Below, in pieces: positions 17,693 through 25,534 of a stretch of DNA of 64,000 bases. Origin of the DNA: CAILZL01 sp049840395 (GTDB taxonomy: Bacteria > Pseudomonadota > Gammaproteobacteria > Steroidobacterales > Steroidobacteraceae). Each line of letters begins with the position of its first letter. Position 1 is the stretch's first letter. Where the stretch lies: contig JASGLD010000001.1 in the NCBI GenBank assembly GCA_049840395.1, forward strand, positions 806,001 through 870,000, written 5' to 3'. Position numbers and translations under genes: made by a program. The notes under the pieces are model-generated. The model saw nothing but the letters and a program-made list of their open reading frames with translations, did no database searches and was not told where the DNA came from.

Positions 17693-18943
17693 GTGACCAA
17701 CAAATTTTCATTCCTCGTACGTTCGGTAGTAAGCGCAGCACTGCTGGCCACCAGCATCGCCGCCTTGGCGGCCACGCCCACCGAACAGAACGCTATCGTG
17801 CAGGCAGGCACGGGCGGCCCCGAAGCGCTGACCTACAAGAAGGTGCCGGTGCTTAAGCCGGGCGAAGGTCAGGTACTCGTCAAGATTTATGCGGCCGCGA
17901 TCAATCCGGTGGATTGGAAAGGACGCAGCGGTATCGTCGGTGTGACACGTCCCGCAGGCGCACCTGCTGGCGAAGGTCAACCTACAGTGACTGCGCCGAC
18001 GCCGGAGAACACCAAGATTCCGGGTAGCGACGTTGCCGGTGTCATCGAACAGCTCGGCCCCGGCGTCACTCAATTCAAGGTCGGCGATGCAGTGTTTGCT
18101 TCGGTAGGTGGCGGGCGCGGTACGGTTGGCGTGCTGAATGGCGGCTATTCCGAATACGCCTTGGCCAGTGTCGGCAGCGTGATTGCCAAGCCCAAGACCA
18201 TGACCTTCGCGCAGGCCTCCGGTCTGGGTACTGCTACGGGTACCGGCGCAGGTGCGGTAACGCGCGGCGACGTCAAAGCCGGTCAGCGCGTATTGATCGG
18301 TGGTGCGGCTGGCGGTGTCGGCAGTGCCGCGACGCAGATGGCGGTAGCGCGTGGCGCGCATGTGATTGCCATTGCCTCCGGCAAGCATGAGAAATATCTG
18401 AAGTCGCTGGGCGTGGCTGAAGTCATCGACTACACCAAGGTGCCGAACTGGGAAGACCAGGTGAAGAATGTCGATGTCGCCATTGATACCGTCAGCGCCG
18501 AGAACGCCACCAAGGCCATCAAGACCCTGAAGAAGGGCGGCAAGCTGGTGAGCATCGTTGGTCGCATTGATACTGCGGTCTGCACGGCTGCCGGCGTGGA
18601 TTGCGGCAGCAATCAAATGGCCGGAATGCCTGGCGGTGGCGCTCCCGGTGGTCAAGGCGGTGCACCTGGTGCCGGCGGCGCTCCTCAAGGTGCGCCAGGT
18701 GGTGCTCCTGGTGCAGCACCCGGTGGTGCGGGTGGCCAAGGTGGAATGGGTGCTGGCGGCGGTGGTGGCGGCAACAATCTCACTGAAGTGGTGCAAATGG
18801 CCAATGCTGGCAAGTTTGTCATCAACGTAGATGCCACCTTCCCACTGGCCAAGGCCTATGAAGCCCAGGAAGAAAATCGCAATGGCGGCACGCAGGGCAA
18901 GATCGTCTTGATCGTGGATGCGGCCAACGCCAACAAGAAATAG
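17693..18943 (+). CDS. Exported MDR-family (zinc-less) quinone oxidoreductase-like protein, paralogue 1
   Basis: A medium-chain dehydrogenase/reductase fold with a Sec signal peptide, which is unusual. The GTG at 17693 is chosen because AAGGAGA lies five bases upstream and the next residues (SVVSAALLATSIAALAA) form a signal peptide. The GroES-like domain spans about 30-160, and the Rossmann domain has GGAAGGVGSAA at 203-213. No catalytic-zinc cysteine/histidine set is seen, as in quinone oxidoreductases. A 50-residue Gly/Ala/Pro/Gln-rich insert (about 309-361) interrupts the C-terminal part. The N-terminal loop insert at about 78-108 is short. It is followed after 74 bases by a close paralogue. 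How a nucleotide-dependent enzyme would obtain cofactor outside the cytoplasm is unclear. Confidence 0.82.
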   Translation: MTNKFSFLVRSVVSAALLATSIAALAATPTEQNAIVQAGTGGPEALTYKKVPVLKPGEGQVLVKIYAAAINPVDWKGRSGIVGVTRPAGAPAGEGQPTVTAPTPENTKIPGSDVAGVIEQLGPGVTQFKVGDAVFASVGGGRGTVGVLNGGYSEYALASVGSVIAKPKTMTFAQASGLGTATGTGAGAVTRGDVKAGQRVLIGGAAGGVGSAATQMAVARGAHVIAIASGKHEKYLKSLGVAEVIDYTKVPNWEDQVKNVDVAIDTVSAENATKAIKTLKKGGKLVSIVGRIDTAVCTAAGVDCGSNQMAGMPGGGAPGGQGGAPGAGGAPQGAPGGAPGAAPGGAGGQGGMGAGGGGGGNNLTEVVQMANAGKFVINVDATFPLAKAYEAQEENRNGGTQGKIVLIVDAANANKK

Positions 18944-18953
18944 TTTGAACAAG

Positions 18954-18980
18954 CAGGCCGGTGGTGTTGCCGCTGGCCTG
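18954..18980 (+). other. Intercistronic hairpin between the two oxidoreductase genes
   Basis: An 11-bp stem with two G-U pairs and a five-base loop (CAGGCC... / ...GGCCTG) lies in the 74-base gap between the paralogues. No T run follows. It may stabilise the upstream message or reduce readthrough. Confidence 0.4.
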
Positions 18981-19017
18981 TAGTGGGGCATGTTTGTTTT
19001 CTACAGCAGGAGTTTCT

Positions 19018-20220
19018 ATGAAATCCAATTCATCACTGGTCCGTGCCGCCGTTGGCGCTGCCATTCTGGCGGTCACCGCCGGTGTGGCCTTCGCCGCGAC
19101 GCCTAAAGAACAGAAGGCCATCGTAATTACTGCCAATGGTGGTCCTGAAGTACTGAAGTTGCAGAGCATTCCGGTGCTTGAGCCAGGCAAAGATCAGGTT
19201 TTGATCAAGGTGTATGCCGCTGCAGTGAATCCGGTGGATTGGAAGATGCGTCAAGGCATGGGCGGCATGGGTGCCGGTGCGGCTCCTGGCGGTGAGGGCA
19301 TGGGTGGTGGTGCACCTGCTGGTGCTCCTGCCGGTGGTGCGCCGGGTGCAGGCGGTCCTCCTGGTGGCGGTGAAGGCATGGGTGGTGCGCCTGCGGGTGG
19401 CGGTGCCGCCGCATTTAGCCCCAGCGTTCCCGGTATGGACGTTGCCGGCGTAGTTGAAAAAGTCGGCCCTGGCGTGACTACTCTGAAGGTTGGTGATGCC
19501 GTGTTTTCGATGATTGGTCGCGGTGGCGTGACTGGTCTGAACGGTGGTTACTCGCAGTATGTGGTGGCGCCTGCCGCCAATGTGATCAGCAAGCCGAAAA
19601 ATTTGAGCTACGCGGAAGCTGCCGGTCTCGGCACAGCCGGCATGACTGGCGATCGCGCCATCAATACCGCTGACATCCAGAAGGGCCAGCGCGTGTTCAT
19701 CAACGGCATCGCCGGTGGTGTGGGCAGCGCGGCGGCGCAGGTTGCCAAGGCCAAGGGCGCTTATGTGATCGGTACCGCTTCGGCCAAGCACAATGCCTAC
19801 TTGAAGAGCATTGGCGTGGATGAAGTGATCGACTACACCAAGGTGCAGTTCGAAGACGCCATCAAGCAACCCGTGGATGTGGCGATTGAAACCGTGGGTG
19901 CGGAAACCGCCACTCGCGCGCTGAAGATCATCAAGAAAGGCGGCAAGCTCATCAGCGTGGCGGGTTCGCCCGGTGCAGACGCTTGTGCGGCGGCTGGTGT
20001 GGTCTGCCCGGCGGGCGGTCCTCCTGGTGCCAACGGCCCAACCGAAGGCCAGTTGCTGGCTGAAGTAGGCAAGCTGGCCAGCGAAGGCAAGTACAAGGTG
20101 AATGTGGATGCCTCGTTCCCCCTGGACAAAGCAGCGGATGCTCAGGAAGAAAATCGTAATGGCGGCACCAGCGGCAAGATCATCATTAACGTGGATGCAG
20201 CACAGGCCGGCAAGAAGTAA
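19018..20220 (+). CDS. Exported MDR-family quinone oxidoreductase-like protein, paralogue 2
   Basis: A close relative of the preceding protein with the same signal peptide, GroES-like domain, Rossmann motif (GIAGGVGSAAAQ, about 230-241) and C-terminal phrase AQEENRNGGT. The start at 19018 has CAGGAG upstream. Here the low-complexity insert is large at the first loop (about residues 80-133, GMG/GAP/GGP repeats between NPVDWKMRQG and SPSVPGMDVAG) and small at the second (331-344). This is the reverse of paralogue 1. The nucleotide-binding glycine motif is intact. A perfect terminator follows, so the two genes form one unit. A role as a periplasmic quinone or aldehyde reductase is only a guess. 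Confidence 0.82.
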   Translation: MKSNSSLVRAAVGAAILAVTAGVAFAATPKEQKAIVITANGGPEVLKLQSIPVLEPGKDQVLIKVYAAAVNPVDWKMRQGMGGMGAGAAPGGEGMGGGAPAGAPAGGAPGAGGPPGGGEGMGGAPAGGGAAAFSPSVPGMDVAGVVEKVGPGVTTLKVGDAVFSMIGRGGVTGLNGGYSQYVVAPAANVISKPKNLSYAEAAGLGTAGMTGDRAINTADIQKGQRVFINGIAGGVGSAAAQVAKAKGAYVIGTASAKHNAYLKSIGVDEVIDYTKVQFEDAIKQPVDVAIETVGAETATRALKIIKKGGKLISVAGSPGADACAAAGVVCPAGGPPGANGPTEGQLLAEVGKLASEGKYKVNVDASFPLDKAADAQEENRNGGTSGKIIINVDAAQAGKK

Positions 20221-20243
20221 TCTAAGGATTGATTGCTGATCTC

Positions 20244-20280
20244 AAGCCAGCACCGAGTAATCGGTGCTGGCTTTTATATT
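20244..20280 (+). terminator. Strong intrinsic terminator after the oxidoreductase pair
   Basis: A 13-bp perfect stem (AAGCCAGCACCGA / TCGGTGCTGGCTT) with a four-base loop is followed by a T-rich stretch. Confidence 0.92.
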
Positions 20281-20343
20281 TCTAGTATCTTTTCGATGAG
20301 TTTGTTGTGAAGTGCGTAGATTGTACTGCGAACGCTCAGCCAT

Positions 20344-20415
20344 CGTCATACCCGCGCAGGCGGGTATCTAGTAAAACCAGTTTCTAACTGGATGTCCGCC
20401 TGCGCGGGCATGACG
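20344..20415. repeat. Palindromic repeat, family 2 (CGTCAT-CCCGCGCAGGCGGG type)
   Basis: Two inverted copies of a GC-rich palindrome (CCCGCGCAGGCGGG and its near complement), bounded by CGTCAT and ATGACG, span 72 bases. Related copies are at 37838 and 39022. It lies between the oxidoreductase terminator and the end of the CoA-transferase gene. Confidence 0.85.
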
Positions 20416-20452
20416 ACCGGCTTAACTGTCGATTTAATAGCGCGCTACGTCC

Positions 20453-22696
20453 TTACTTGCTTGGCGGAGCAACGCCCGGCTTAGACAAACGATGACGCAC
20501 GACGCCCTTATCCAATAAGGACTCCAGCCGATCGCTCATCCCGCCAATGGCGAATACTTCTTCCAGATCGGTGCCTGCTGCTTCAGGTACCGCGCCATGA
20601 ATCTTTGGCGTACCCGACAAATGTACCGTGATGCCCGGATGTTCCAGCGTGCCGGACATGCGCTGCCGTGCGGCATGCGTCAGGCCATGTTCAATCGCAT
20701 AAGGGGTCTGCATGGCGCTGCGCTGAGTTTCGAGTTGCATTGCAGTGATGCCATGCTTTGCACAACGCTCCAACCAATATTGAGTGGGTTGTTGTGTGGT
20801 AGCAGTAGAGATGATAGCGGTGATGTTTGAGTCCGATTGCTCGGACGATGCTATGTCGAATAGTTTGCGTAGTGCGGCAGTGTTGTCGACAGGCTGCGCA
20901 ATAAACAACCAACCATCGCTACTGCGATACAAGTGCTGATGCCAGGTTTCAAGCAATCGTCCCCATTGATGCAGCGTGGCTGTCTGTGCCAGCGATGCCT
21001 CAGCGCGTTGACCGATACCCGTGCGAGTACGATGGAATAGCGCCAGGCCTGTTGCAAACGCACCCAGAATACCGGTGCCGTAATCGTTGATCAGGTAGGG
21101 CAGCATCACTGGACTATCCGAACCGCCATAGGCATTCATGACACCCGCTGCTGCCTGTGCCTGCGGTTCATAACCGCGCCGTTCTCGCCAAGGTCCCTTG
21201 GCGCCGTAACAAGTGATGGCGGTGTAGACGATGTTCGGTTGATGCTGACGCACGCTGTCTTCGTCATAGCCATAGCGTTTGGCGGTGGGTTTGGGGAAGT
21301 TGGATAGAAATACATCCGAGCGCTCTGCCAATTGCAGAACGGCCGCGCGACCTTCCGGTGAGTTGGCATTGATCAACGCCGACTTCTTGCCGCGATTCAA
21401 ATAGTCATGCAAGGCCACCGACAGCGCATTGGGATCGTTGATCTTGATGACTTCGGCGCCGAAGTCGGCCAGCCAGCGGCCGACAGATGGGCCTGCAAGA
21501 ATATTGGCTAGATCAAGCACGCGAATCCCAGCCAATGCTTGACGCAACGAGTCATCAGTAACGTTTTGGATGGCTCGTACTGCGCGCGTCTTACCTAGAA
21601 CTTCATCGCGATCCTGATCAGGTAAATGCCGCGCATGCTGTATGGCTTCTTGGCTTACCGAAAGATTGACCGCATAGCCCGGCTGATCGAGCGGACCCAG
21701 TTCCGGATCGTTCACCGTGGCTACCGCACCGGAAGCACGCGCCGCTTCACTGGCCTGCCATTCGGGCAGATCACGCATGCGTGATAGCGGCAGGTGATGT
21801 TGAGCTGCAAAGTCTTCCCATTCTGCGGCCGTGCGACTACGGAATAATGCCGCCATCCTGGCACGGAACAACTTGTTGCGCTCGATATCCTTGTCGTTGA
21901 TGACATTGGGCTCTAACAAACCGGCTTCGCGTAGTTCCTGCGTCATATTCACTGCATCGAGCAGCCAGAACAGAAAGCGCGGATTGTTGGCGTTGAAGAA
22001 CACATGTCCATGCGCACAGGCGTAGATACCGCCACCGTTGATGATGGTGTAGTTGGGAAAGGTATCGGGCACGGCCGGTCCCAATAGTTCGATGGCGCCA
22101 TCGAATAAAGGCGCTTCGATATGCTGGCCACGTCCGGTTTTTTCACGCGCGATCAGCGCCATGACAATCGCGGTGGCAGCTTGGAAGGCGGCAAAGTTCG
22201 AGGCTAGAGGCAATTCGTTGTAAGGAGAACGATCTGCTGTTAATTGGCCGGCAGGGCCCTGCAAGTTGTACAGGCCGGCAGCACTGCTGACGATGCCTTC
22301 CCATCCTGGTATCTGTGAGCGTGGATCACGTTCCGAAAAACCGGGCAGTGAGCAGGTGGTCAGTTGGGGATTGGCAGTTCGTAATGCTGGTAGGTCCAGA
22401 CCAAGACGTGCCATGACCCCAGGACGAAAATTTTCGATCATGACATCGGCGCCGGCAATCAAGGCACGTGCCTGCTGCAGGTCGATAGGATTCTTGAGAT
22501 CCAAAGTGACGCGCTGCTTGCTGCGATTCAAAAAGGCATCGTCGCGCGTCGGCATGGAGAGTGAGCCCGGCCTATTGATATGAATCACTTCGGCGCCGTG
22601 CTCCGCCAACATCAATGCGGCCAGCGGACCGGCGATGTAATGTCCAAAATCGATGACGCGGATATGGCTGAGGGCGCCGGTATTCGAAGTGCTCAT
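20453..22696 (-). CDS. Double-length CaiB/BaiF (type III) CoA-transferase
   Basis: Two tandem CoA-transferase domains in one 747-aa chain, against about 380-430 aa for the usual enzyme. Both repeat the family opening: IRVIDFGHYIAGPLAALMLAEHGAEV near residue 12, and IRVLDLANILAGPSVGRWLADFGAEV near 388. The first half keeps the catalytic aspartate in APLFDGA (D199). In the second half the matching stretch reads ASLAQTAT, with Gln where the Asp is expected, so only one half may be active. Family enzymes move CoA between carboxylic acids such as formate/oxalate, carnitine or bile acids. GGAA precedes the start. It lies divergent to an amidohydrolase gene, with 137 bases between the starts. Confidence 0.88.
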   Translation of the reverse strand: MSTSNTGALSHIRVIDFGHYIAGPLAALMLAEHGAEVIHINRPGSLSMPTRDDAFLNRSKQRVTLDLKNPIDLQQARALIAGADVMIENFRPGVMARLGLDLPALRTANPQLTTCSLPGFSERDPRSQIPGWEGIVSSAAGLYNLQGPAGQLTADRSPYNELPLASNFAAFQAATAIVMALIAREKTGRGQHIEAPLFDGAIELLGPAVPDTFPNYTIINGGGIYACAHGHVFFNANNPRFLFWLLDAVNMTQELREAGLLEPNVINDKDIERNKLFRARMAALFRSRTAAEWEDFAAQHHLPLSRMRDLPEWQASEAARASGAVATVNDPELGPLDQPGYAVNLSVSQEAIQHARHLPDQDRDEVLGKTRAVRAIQNVTDDSLRQALAGIRVLDLANILAGPSVGRWLADFGAEVIKINDPNALSVALHDYLNRGKKSALINANSPEGRAAVLQLAERSDVFLSNFPKPTAKRYGYDEDSVRQHQPNIVYTAITCYGAKGPWRERRGYEPQAQAAAGVMNAYGGSDSPVMLPYLINDYGTGILGAFATGLALFHRTRTGIGQRAEASLAQTATLHQWGRLLETWHQHLYRSSDGWLFIAQPVDNTAALRKLFDIASSEQSDSNITAIISTATTQQPTQYWLERCAKHGITAMQLETQRSAMQTPYAIEHGLTHAARQRMSGTLEHPGITVHLSGTPKIHGAVPEAAGTDLEEVFAIGGMSDRLESLLDKGVVRHRLSKPGVAPPSK

Positions 22697-22833
22697 TGCT
22701 TATTCCAAAATTGTCAGCGCGCGACGATAGGCAGAAGCTGTTTTAATTGCAATGACTGACGCCCTGCAGCCAAAGTGATGTTCTGACCGATTGACTCGAC
22801 CGATTGACCCGAGCAACTAATAGGGGGAAGTAC

Positions 22834-23865
22834 ATGCTGACCAGACGCAATTTCTTGAGTGCGACAGGCGCGGCGGCTGCGGCCAACTTGTTGTACAGGA
22901 CGACGTGGGCGCAGCAAGCCAGGAGGCAACGCATTGATGTGCATCATCACATCCTGCCGCCGGAATATGTGCGCTTGGTCGGTAGGACGGCCATCGGTGC
23001 GCCGGCGGCCAACAAGCAGGCGCCGCTATGGACGCCCGCCGATTCGATCAACGGCATGGATCAGTATGGTGTGGCCAGTGCGCTGACTTCCATCAGTGCG
23101 CCGGGCATCTGGTCCAACGATCGCAGCAAGGCCAAGCGTCTGGCGCGATTGTGCAATGTTTATGCAGCGCAATTGATGACGGATTATCCGGGGCGATTTG
23201 GTGCGTTTGCCACCTTGCCATTGCCGGACATCAAAGCCAGTTTGCAGGAACTGGACTATGCCTTCGATACCTTGCATTGCGACGGCGTGGGCCTGATGAC
23301 CAACTACAACGATCGCTATCTGGGCGATGCCGCCTTTGTACCTTTGTTCGATGCGCTGAATCGTCGTAAGGCCGTGGTGTATGTGCATCCCACTTCATGC
23401 GATTGCGATCTAGGAGTAATGACTGATATCCCCACCGGCATGATCGAGTTTCCGCATAGCACTACACGTGCGGTGGTGAGTTTGTTATTTAGCGGCACCA
23501 TCAGTCGCTGTCCCGATATCAAATTTATTTTTTCGCATGCGGGCGGCACGATTCCATTTTTGGCCAGCCGTATTCAAGGCGTGGCGGCATCCGATAAACA
23601 ATTCGAGCAGCGTGTGCCGGGTGGTGTGTTGCCGGCGCTTAAATCGCTTCACTACGATACCGCAGGATCGGTTAATGCTTTTGCATTGCCGTTGTTGATC
23701 AAGTTGGTATCGGCGAAACAGGTATTGATGGGGACGGACTTTCCGTTTTCGCCTGCGGGGATCAAATCGGTTGTTGAGGGGCTGCAGGGGCTGGGATTGT
23801 CGGAAGGGGAGTTGGGTGATATTCAATGGAGCAATGCGCAGCGGTTGTTGCCGCGGTTTGCTTAA
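22834..23865 (+). CDS. Tat-exported ACMSD-like amidohydrolase (343 aa)
   Basis: A metal-dependent hydrolase or decarboxylase of the amidohydrolase-2/ACMSD group. The start at 22834 is supported by AGGGGGAA and gives a near-consensus twin-arginine motif (LTRRNFLSATG). Metal ligands are visible as DVHHH (start of the barrel), VHPTSC (middle), FSHAGG and GTDFPF (final Asp). Some members decarboxylate aromatic acids such as 2-amino-3-carboxymuconate semialdehyde, gamma-resorcylate or 5-carboxyvanillate. Export makes a hydrolase role outside the cytoplasm more likely. It is divergent from the double CoA-transferase, suggesting shared control. A family 3 repeat follows it. Confidence 0.83.
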   Translation: MLTRRNFLSATGAAAAANLLYRTTWAQQARRQRIDVHHHILPPEYVRLVGRTAIGAPAANKQAPLWTPADSINGMDQYGVASALTSISAPGIWSNDRSKAKRLARLCNVYAAQLMTDYPGRFGAFATLPLPDIKASLQELDYAFDTLHCDGVGLMTNYNDRYLGDAAFVPLFDALNRRKAVVYVHPTSCDCDLGVMTDIPTGMIEFPHSTTRAVVSLLFSGTISRCPDIKFIFSHAGGTIPFLASRIQGVAASDKQFEQRVPGGVLPALKSLHYDTAGSVNAFALPLLIKLVSAKQVLMGTDFPFSPAGIKSVVEGLQGLGLSEGELGDIQWSNAQRLLPRFA

Positions 23866-23913
23866 TTGACTTCGCTTGCTGATTTCGCTCGTTCTGAGTT
23901 TGTTGAAGGTTTT

Positions 23914-23955
23914 TGCCCCCACCCTAACCCTCCCCCGTCGAACGGGGGAGGGGAT
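23914..23955. repeat. GC-rich palindromic repeat, family 3 (single copy)
   Basis: This is the CCCCCACCCTAACC tract followed by the hairpin CCTCCCCCGT...ACGGGGGAGG. It lies downstream of the amidohydrolase gene. The same unit recurs seven more times in this window. Confidence 0.85.
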
Positions 23956-23994
23956 CATGAGTTACATGTGCTAGTGCAGTGAGTAAGCACTTAC

Positions 23995-24774
23995 TCAATT
24001 CGCCATGCGGCCGCCATCGACGGGAAAATTTGCGCCGGTGATCCAGCTCGATTCATGTGAGGCTAGAAACAATGCACACCAGGCAATGTCTTCGGGTGTG
24101 CCCAGGCGTTGCATGGGATACAGCGCGCGCAGCGCTTCTTCAGAGCCCGCTTTACCGGCGCGCGCATGATCGGTGGCGGGTGTAATGACTTGTCCGGGCG
24201 AGATGGTGTTGGCGCGGATGGCCGGTGCACCTTCCAATGCCAGCTGTCGTGTCATAGCGAGCACTGCGGCCTTGCCGGCGCAGTGCGCCAGCATGCCGAA
24301 TACTTTCGAGCCACGGAATGCCGATACCGAGGCAAAGTTGATGATGGAGGCCTGACCGCTTTTTAGCAGGTACGGCCAGGCTTGCTTGCAGGCCAGGAAT
24401 ACGATGTCGGCTTCACCCACCAATGTCGGTGACCACTGTTTCTCGTAATCCATCTCGGCGCAGGTGGCCATGTGCGGCATGATGGCCGCGGCGTTCACCA
24501 GGATGTCGATGCGGTCATGTTGCTGTGCGGCACTATCGATAAAACGTTGCACGTCGTCGAGCTTGGTGAGATCGCAGGGGTGCACACTGGTCAATTTCAG
24601 TCCTTCCGCCTTGGCTTCATCTACCGTCGTTGCAGCAGTGGTCGCATTGATATCGCAGCCGTACACCACCGCACCGTGACGCGCGAACATCAGCGCGATG
24701 CCCTTACCGATGCCGCCACCGATGCCAGTGACCAAGGCAATTTTTCCTGCGAGACGCTGGTTGTTGGTATTCAT
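23995..24774 (-). CDS. SDR-family oxidoreductase with altered active-site tyrosine
   Basis: A classical short-chain dehydrogenase in length (259 aa) and in its cofactor motif (TGIGGGIGKGIA). A downstream NAAA and the serine region (INFASVSAF) are also present. The C-terminal LGTPEDIAWCALFLAS and INFPVDGG-like ending (GANFPVDGGRMAN) are typical. Where family members have YxxxK, this protein reads HCAGK, so His replaces the catalytic Tyr while the Lys remains. Either activity is lost or altered, or the alignment of this loop is shifted by a small insertion. It is convergent with the amidohydrolase gene across a family 3 repeat. No strong ribosome binding site is seen at the start. Confidence 0.85.
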   Translation of the reverse strand: MNTNNQRLAGKIALVTGIGGGIGKGIALMFARHGAVVYGCDINATTAATTVDEAKAEGLKLTSVHPCDLTKLDDVQRFIDSAAQQHDRIDILVNAAAIMPHMATCAEMDYEKQWSPTLVGEADIVFLACKQAWPYLLKSGQASIINFASVSAFRGSKVFGMLAHCAGKAAVLAMTRQLALEGAPAIRANTISPGQVITPATDHARAGKAGSEEALRALYPMQRLGTPEDIAWCALFLASHESSWITGANFPVDGGRMAN

Positions 24775-24950
24775 GTGGCGACAGAGTTGAAGTTGCAGTC
24801 ACGTAGAAGGGTTTAAGCATCCATCATGGCATGTGCGGCGGAGAGGGACATATACGGAATACGAATGCCGCTATAGAAACCGCGAATCAACCCACATGCA
24901 ATAGCTGAATTAGACTGGATCAGGATGCGCGATTAATTTGCTATGCCTTT

Positions 24951-25007
24951 TGTAGGTCGGGTTTTAACCCGACATCTTCGGAATGTCGGGTTAAAACCCG
25001 ACCTACA
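24951..25007. repeat. Palindromic repeat, family 1 (long form, 25-bp arms)
   Basis: Perfect 25-bp arms (beginning TGTAGGTCGGGTTTTAACCC) flank a short TCTTCGG centre. Each arm is itself partly palindromic. It lies 36 bases upstream of the VOC gene start. Its central portion is the exact reverse complement of that in the copy at 34179. Confidence 0.9.
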
Positions 25008-25043
25008 AGATTTCATAGAACACGGTGACCAGGAGATAAAACC

Positions 25044-25481
25044 ATGAGCAATCTAGAATTCTGGCATCACCATGTCGGCGTCAGCGTGCCGGATATCGAA
25101 GCCTCCATTGCCTGGTACGACAGAGTGCTGGGTTTCAAGGTGGTGCGGCGCCTGCGCATCGAGGCCATTCCCGCCAATATCGCCATTCTCAGGCACGCGG
25201 CCATGCATGTGGAATTGTTTCAGGCGGATAACGGCAAGCCGCTGCCGGCGGATCGTCTCGAACCGGACTCGGATGCGCGTACGCACGGCAATAAACACAT
25301 TTCTTTTGCGGTAGATGACGTGCCGCACTTTGCGGAAGAACTGCAACGTCGTGGTGCCGACATCGTCTGGATGAAGAAGCATGCCAACGGCGCGAACATG
25401 TTCATTCGCGATAACGCCGGTAATCTCATTGAGTTCCTGCAAGCGCCACGAGAGCAGAATTTTGTGGCGGAGTTGGATTGA
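25044..25481 (+). CDS. VOC (glyoxalase/extradiol) superfamily protein (145 aa)
   Basis: A single-domain vicinal-oxygen-chelate metalloprotein. AGGAG stands about nine bases before the ATG. The opening HHVGVSVPDIEASIAWYDRVLGF is the standard first beta-alpha-beta unit with its histidine, followed by HVELFQ (Glu), HISFAVDD (His) and NLIEFLQ (Glu). A 2His-2Glu set suggests a lyase, epimerase or isomerase type rather than an extradiol dioxygenase. The substrate is unknown. It converges with a flavin monooxygenase gene across a family 3 repeat, so the two may belong to one catabolic context without being one operon. Confidence 0.85.
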   Translation: MSNLEFWHHHVGVSVPDIEASIAWYDRVLGFKVVRRLRIEAIPANIAILRHAAMHVELFQADNGKPLPADRLEPDSDARTHGNKHISFAVDDVPHFAEELQRRGADIVWMKKHANGANMFIRDNAGNLIEFLQAPREQNFVAELD

Positions 25482-25524
25482 TTGCCCCCACCCTTACCCT
25501 CCCCCGTGGAACGGGGGAGGGGAT
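25482..25524. repeat. GC-rich palindromic repeat, family 3 (single copy)
   Basis: Same unit and orientation as the copy at 23914. It lies between the stops of the VOC and monooxygenase genes, where the hairpin could act as a shared transcription barrier. Confidence 0.85.
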
Positions 25525-25534
25525 AGGACAGGAA

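Noticed and set aside
17708..18991. A long minus-strand frame of more than 400 codons opposite the first exported oxidoreductase
   Set aside because: It mirrors a GC-rich repeat-containing gene, its translation is His/Thr/Arg-rich without family features, and the plus strand encodes a clear enzyme.
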